DNA of 64,000 bases from positions 364,159-428,158 of the forward strand of contig NZ_SJPY01000006.1 of the NCBI RefSeq assembly GCF_007860185.1, in the 5' to 3' direction. Below are positions 61,873 through 64,000 of this stretch, piece after piece (position 1 is the stretch's first letter; each line of letters starts with the position of its first letter). The notes beneath the pieces were generated by a model. That model saw only the letters and a list, made by a program, of their open reading frames with translations, had not been told where the DNA came from and did not search any database. The position numbers and the translations under genes were made by a program. Source of the stretch: Novipirellula aureliae (GTDB lineage Bacteria > Planctomycetota > Planctomycetia > Pirellulales > Pirellulaceae).

Positions 61873-62913
61873 TTAGCTCCATCCTTCGATCACGATTTTG
61901 CCGATCGCCCGGCCTGCTTCCAAAGTTGCGTGAGCAGCGCGAAGGTTCGCTGCGTTAATCGGCGACATCACATCGCCAGCGGTACCTTGAATTCGGCCTT
62001 CGTCGATCCATGCGGCGATGCGACTTAGTAAGCGATGTTGCTCGATCATATCAGGCGTCTGAAACATCGAGCGAGCGAACATGAATTCCCAGGAAAGCGT
62101 CGCTGCCTTTAACTTCATTTCATCCATTTCAAGTGGTTTGTTGTTCTCCACGATCGTAACGATATGTCCTTGAGGGCGAATCAGATCAGTCGCCGCCTTC
62201 CAGTGCCCGTCGGTGTCGTTGAACAAGGCGATGTAGTCGACGTACTTCAAGCCGATCTTTTCGATCTGGGGTCGCAGTGGCTCGCGATGATTGATGACAT
62301 AATCTGCGCCGAGCTTCTTTACCCAGTCGGAGGATTCAGGCCGCGATGCGGTCGTAACCACCGTCAAGCCAGCAATCTTTGCCAGTTGAATTGCAATCGA
62401 CCCGACGCCTCCGGCTCCGCCAACAATTAAAATTGTTTTTCCTTCGTCGGATCCGTCGACATCAATGCCAAGCCGTTCAAAGAACGCTTCGTATGCCGTG
62501 ATGGAGGTCAGAGGGAACGCGGCGGCGTGCGCAAAGTCGAGCGATTTCGGTTTATGTCCAACGATCCGTTCGTCAATCAAGTGAAATTCCGAGTTCGCGC
62601 CTTGTCGAGTGATGTCACCCGCATAGAACACTTCGTCGCCTGGCTTGAACAACGTCACGTCGGGGCCGACCGCCTCGACGACACCCGCCGCATCCCAGCC
62701 GAGAATTTTTGGCGACGCTTCAACGATGTCTTTGTTCGTTTCATTGGGAGCTCGAACTTTATAGTCCACCGGATTGACAGCGATCGCTTTGACGGCCACC
62801 AATAAATCTCGCCCGGATGGTTCTGGTTTGTCGAGTTCAATATCCATTAGTGATTGGGGATCGTCAATCGACAAGTAGCGAGTGAGTGCAATCGCTTTCA
62901 TGGTTTCTTCCAT
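61873..62913 (-). CDS. Zinc-independent quinone oxidoreductase-like (MDR family)
   Basis: 346 residues from ATG 62913 (ATG 62901 also possible). MDR-type fold: N-terminal GroES-like part with VKAIAVNPVDYKVRAPNETN, ILGWDAAGVVEAVGPDV, and an NADPH-binding Rossmann part ILIVGGAGGVGSIAIQLAKI. No structural-zinc Cys cluster is present. This matches the ZADH/QOR subfamily (as in 'zinc-binding alcohol dehydrogenase family' YhdH/QorB-like). It is followed on the same strand, 95 bp upstream, by the SnoaL-like gene. Confidence 0.88.
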   Translation of the reverse strand: MEETMKAIALTRYLSIDDPQSLMDIELDKPEPSGRDLLVAVKAIAVNPVDYKVRAPNETNKDIVEASPKILGWDAAGVVEAVGPDVTLFKPGDEVFYAGDITRQGANSEFHLIDERIVGHKPKSLDFAHAAAFPLTSITAYEAFFERLGIDVDGSDEGKTILIVGGAGGVGSIAIQLAKIAGLTVVTTASRPESSDWVKKLGADYVINHREPLRPQIEKIGLKYVDYIALFNDTDGHWKAATDLIRPQGHIVTIVENNKPLEMDEMKLKAATLSWEFMFARSMFQTPDMIEQHRLLSRIAAWIDEGRIQGTAGDVMSPINAANLRAAHATLEAGRAIGKIVIEGWS

Positions 62914-63007
62914 ATTGAGTAGGTACTTCCGAAAAATGAGTGAGTTTGAAGGGGTGACGGTGTTTGGTTGTTGTGTGCGTGACAGCGTACAAGAAGGGGC
63001 ACAGTGC

Positions 63008-63553
63008 TTAAAATCCTTGGCGATCACCGGTCACGGGCATACCTGAGTAATGGACATGAACAATTCGCCATCCGTGCACTGTCTTCTTCAGTACCTGCGT
63101 CTCACGACCTTGAGTGCGTATGGTCGACAAATCCTTTCGCATCGTGGCATCGAACGTCCAGTAGAATTCTACCCAGGCCGCGTTGCCAATGACATGAACG
63201 ACGAGATCGCGGATCTTTAAACTTCGCTTTGAAAAATTGGCTCCCATCGTCTTTTCGTAAAAGTTGATCCTTATCTCGTCCCAGCCGTGCTGGTGACCGC
63301 GTGGCTGAATGAAAGAGACATCGTCACTCGTTTGCCATACCTTCGTTGCCAAATCAATGTCCGCCGTATCGATCGATTTTGCGTAACGATCGATTAACTC
63401 GCGTACTGCTGCCTCGTCGGTCATGTTGCCCTCTTCAGTTTGACTCCATGCCATCGCGGGCGCAAACAATGAAGAAACGAGCATCAACAAACCGACGGTT
63501 AGGTTCCGCAGCCAAGCCATTTGGCGATGCGAAGCACACGTGCCCTGGTTCAT
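63008..63553 (-). CDS. Exported SnoaL-like (NTF2 fold, DUF4440) protein
   Basis: About 181 residues. A signal peptide (AWLRNLTVGLLMLVSSLFAPAMA) precedes an NTF2-like fold: AAVRELIDRYAKSIDTADID, KVWQTSDDVSFIQPRGHQHG, RDLVVHVIGNAAWVEFYWTF, VHGWRIVHVHYSGMP. The fold serves small-molecule enzymes or binding proteins; the catalytic residues are unclear. Start may be ATG 63553 or 63520. It probably shares transcription with the oxidoreductase. Confidence 0.75.
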   Translation of the reverse strand: MNQGTCASHRQMAWLRNLTVGLLMLVSSLFAPAMAWSQTEEGNMTDEAAVRELIDRYAKSIDTADIDLATKVWQTSDDVSFIQPRGHQHGWDEIRINFYEKTMGANFSKRSLKIRDLVVHVIGNAAWVEFYWTFDATMRKDLSTIRTQGRETQVLKKTVHGWRIVHVHYSGMPVTGDRQGF

Positions 63554-63626
63554 TGTGTTGTCACACGACACATTGTGTGTGAGTAAAACGTCGATCATCG
63601 GTTATTCCTTTCTGTTTGTGGAGCTA

Positions 63627-63853
63627 GTGCATTTAATTCTGACGTGGCTGGGGCTTCCAGCCCCCGTTGAGAAGAACGCTGTGGCTAGAAGCCACAGCCA
63701 CGAAACACGCAGCCTGCGGCATTTTGCAAAATGCTCTAGTGCATTTTGAATTTTGACGTGGCTGGGGCTTCCAGCCCCAGTTGAGAAGAACGCTGCGGCT
63801 GGAAGCCACAGCCACGAAACACGCAGCCTACGGCATTTTGCAAAATGGTCTAA
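63627..63853 (+). repeat. Dispersed palindromic repeat, two tandem copies
   Basis: Blocks TGCATTT, TTCTGACGTGGCTGGGGCTT, CCAGCCCC, GTTGAGAAGAACGCTG, GGCTGGAAGCCACAGCCACG, AAACACGCAGCC, GCATTTTGCAAAATG recur twice (about 63627-63736 and 63737-63853) and once inverted at 32283-32407. Each copy has inner arms around GGCTTCCAGCC and outer arms GCATTTT/AAAATGC. Confidence 0.8.
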
Positions 63854-63920
63854 AAGATATCGGATCATTGGACGAATTCGTGGGCTGGGAAAACGCCGGG
63901 TAAGTTATTTTGGGCATGGC

Positions 63921-64000
63921 ATGCTTGAGGAAACCTATCACTATCTCTCGCTGGGAATCCAAGAATTCACTCACATACTCTTCGGAGGAAGCTGCTTTTC
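63921..64000 (+). CDS. Possible start of a gene cut by the window edge
   Basis: ATG 63921 opens MLEETYHYLSLGIQEFTHIL and runs to the edge. Composition is protein-like, but there are too few residues to name it. Confidence 0.25.
   Translation, partial: MLEETYHYLSLGIQEFTHILFGGSCF

Overview
The window looks like the chromosome of a planctomycete, probably Pirellulaceae. Supporting signs are the extended CsrA, the N-terminal 'RIEICEERFALSAS' type surface-protein leader on a subtilase, the circularly permuted ATP-grasp / alpha-E / transglutaminase-DUF2126 block, planctomycete-type tyrosine integrases with NLRATR, many GTG/TTG starts, weak Shine-Dalgarno signals, and abundant 'GGCTTCCAGCC' repeats. 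All functions are read from protein motifs without database searches.

Layout. (1) 1-5.5 kb: end of methylmalonyl-CoA mutase, its GTPase chaperone MeaB, RNase III, and a two-gene lipoprotein/trypsin-like pair. (2) 5.6-14.4 kb: a mobile-DNA graveyard. It holds a broken IS4-type transposase, an IS110-type transposase with a degraded N terminus, orphan polymorphic-toxin C-terminal modules with candidate immunity genes, a REP-associated tyrosine transposase (RAYT) framed by perfect 39-bp inverted repeats, a 128-bp near-identical direct repeat, a Fic protein, a second broken RAYT and the tail of an integrase. (3) 14.37-27.43 kb: an integrative element bounded by a 17-bp direct repeat that is the 3' end of tRNA-Gln(UUG). 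It carries its own integrase, a RepA-like ATPase with iterons, an excisionase-like regulator, a decayed BREX locus (brxC end, DUF262, pglZ start joined to brxL end), a DUF4357 remnant, and a three-gene HNH / unknown / nucleotidyltransferase block that looks like an integron-type cassette. The integrase remnant just left of the 17-bp repeat suggests two elements accreted at one tRNA.

(4) 27.6-64 kb: mostly core genome. It includes Rex, RDD membrane protein, GAF-PtsP, STAS protein, a beta-rich exported protein, methyltransferase, PH-domain protein, thioredoxin lipoprotein, ECF-like sigma factor, universal stress protein with a NhaD/ArsB-type permease, lactonase, thymidine kinase, RNase PH, hybrid histidine kinase, the ATP-grasp/alpha-E/transglutaminase operon, CsrA, a GT2-like protein, aldo/keto reductase, subtilase, Rossmann protein, Ser/Thr kinase, YifB-type Mg-chelatase-like ATPase, quinone-reductase-like protein and a SnoaL-like protein. 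Between these lie several repeat families: a 42-bp tandem array, a fold-back element, dispersed palindromic repeats of about 110 bp, and short tandem repeats.

Working together: mutase + MeaB (propionyl-CoA/B12 metabolism); the permease with the stress protein; the ATP-grasp, alpha-E and transglutaminase-DUF2126 proteins as a peptide-forming or peptide-modifying set; RepA-like ATPase, iterons, excisionase and integrase as the element's maintenance module. The defence genes in the element are largely wrecked, except the compact HNH cassette, which is intact and is the most attractive candidate for something undescribed.
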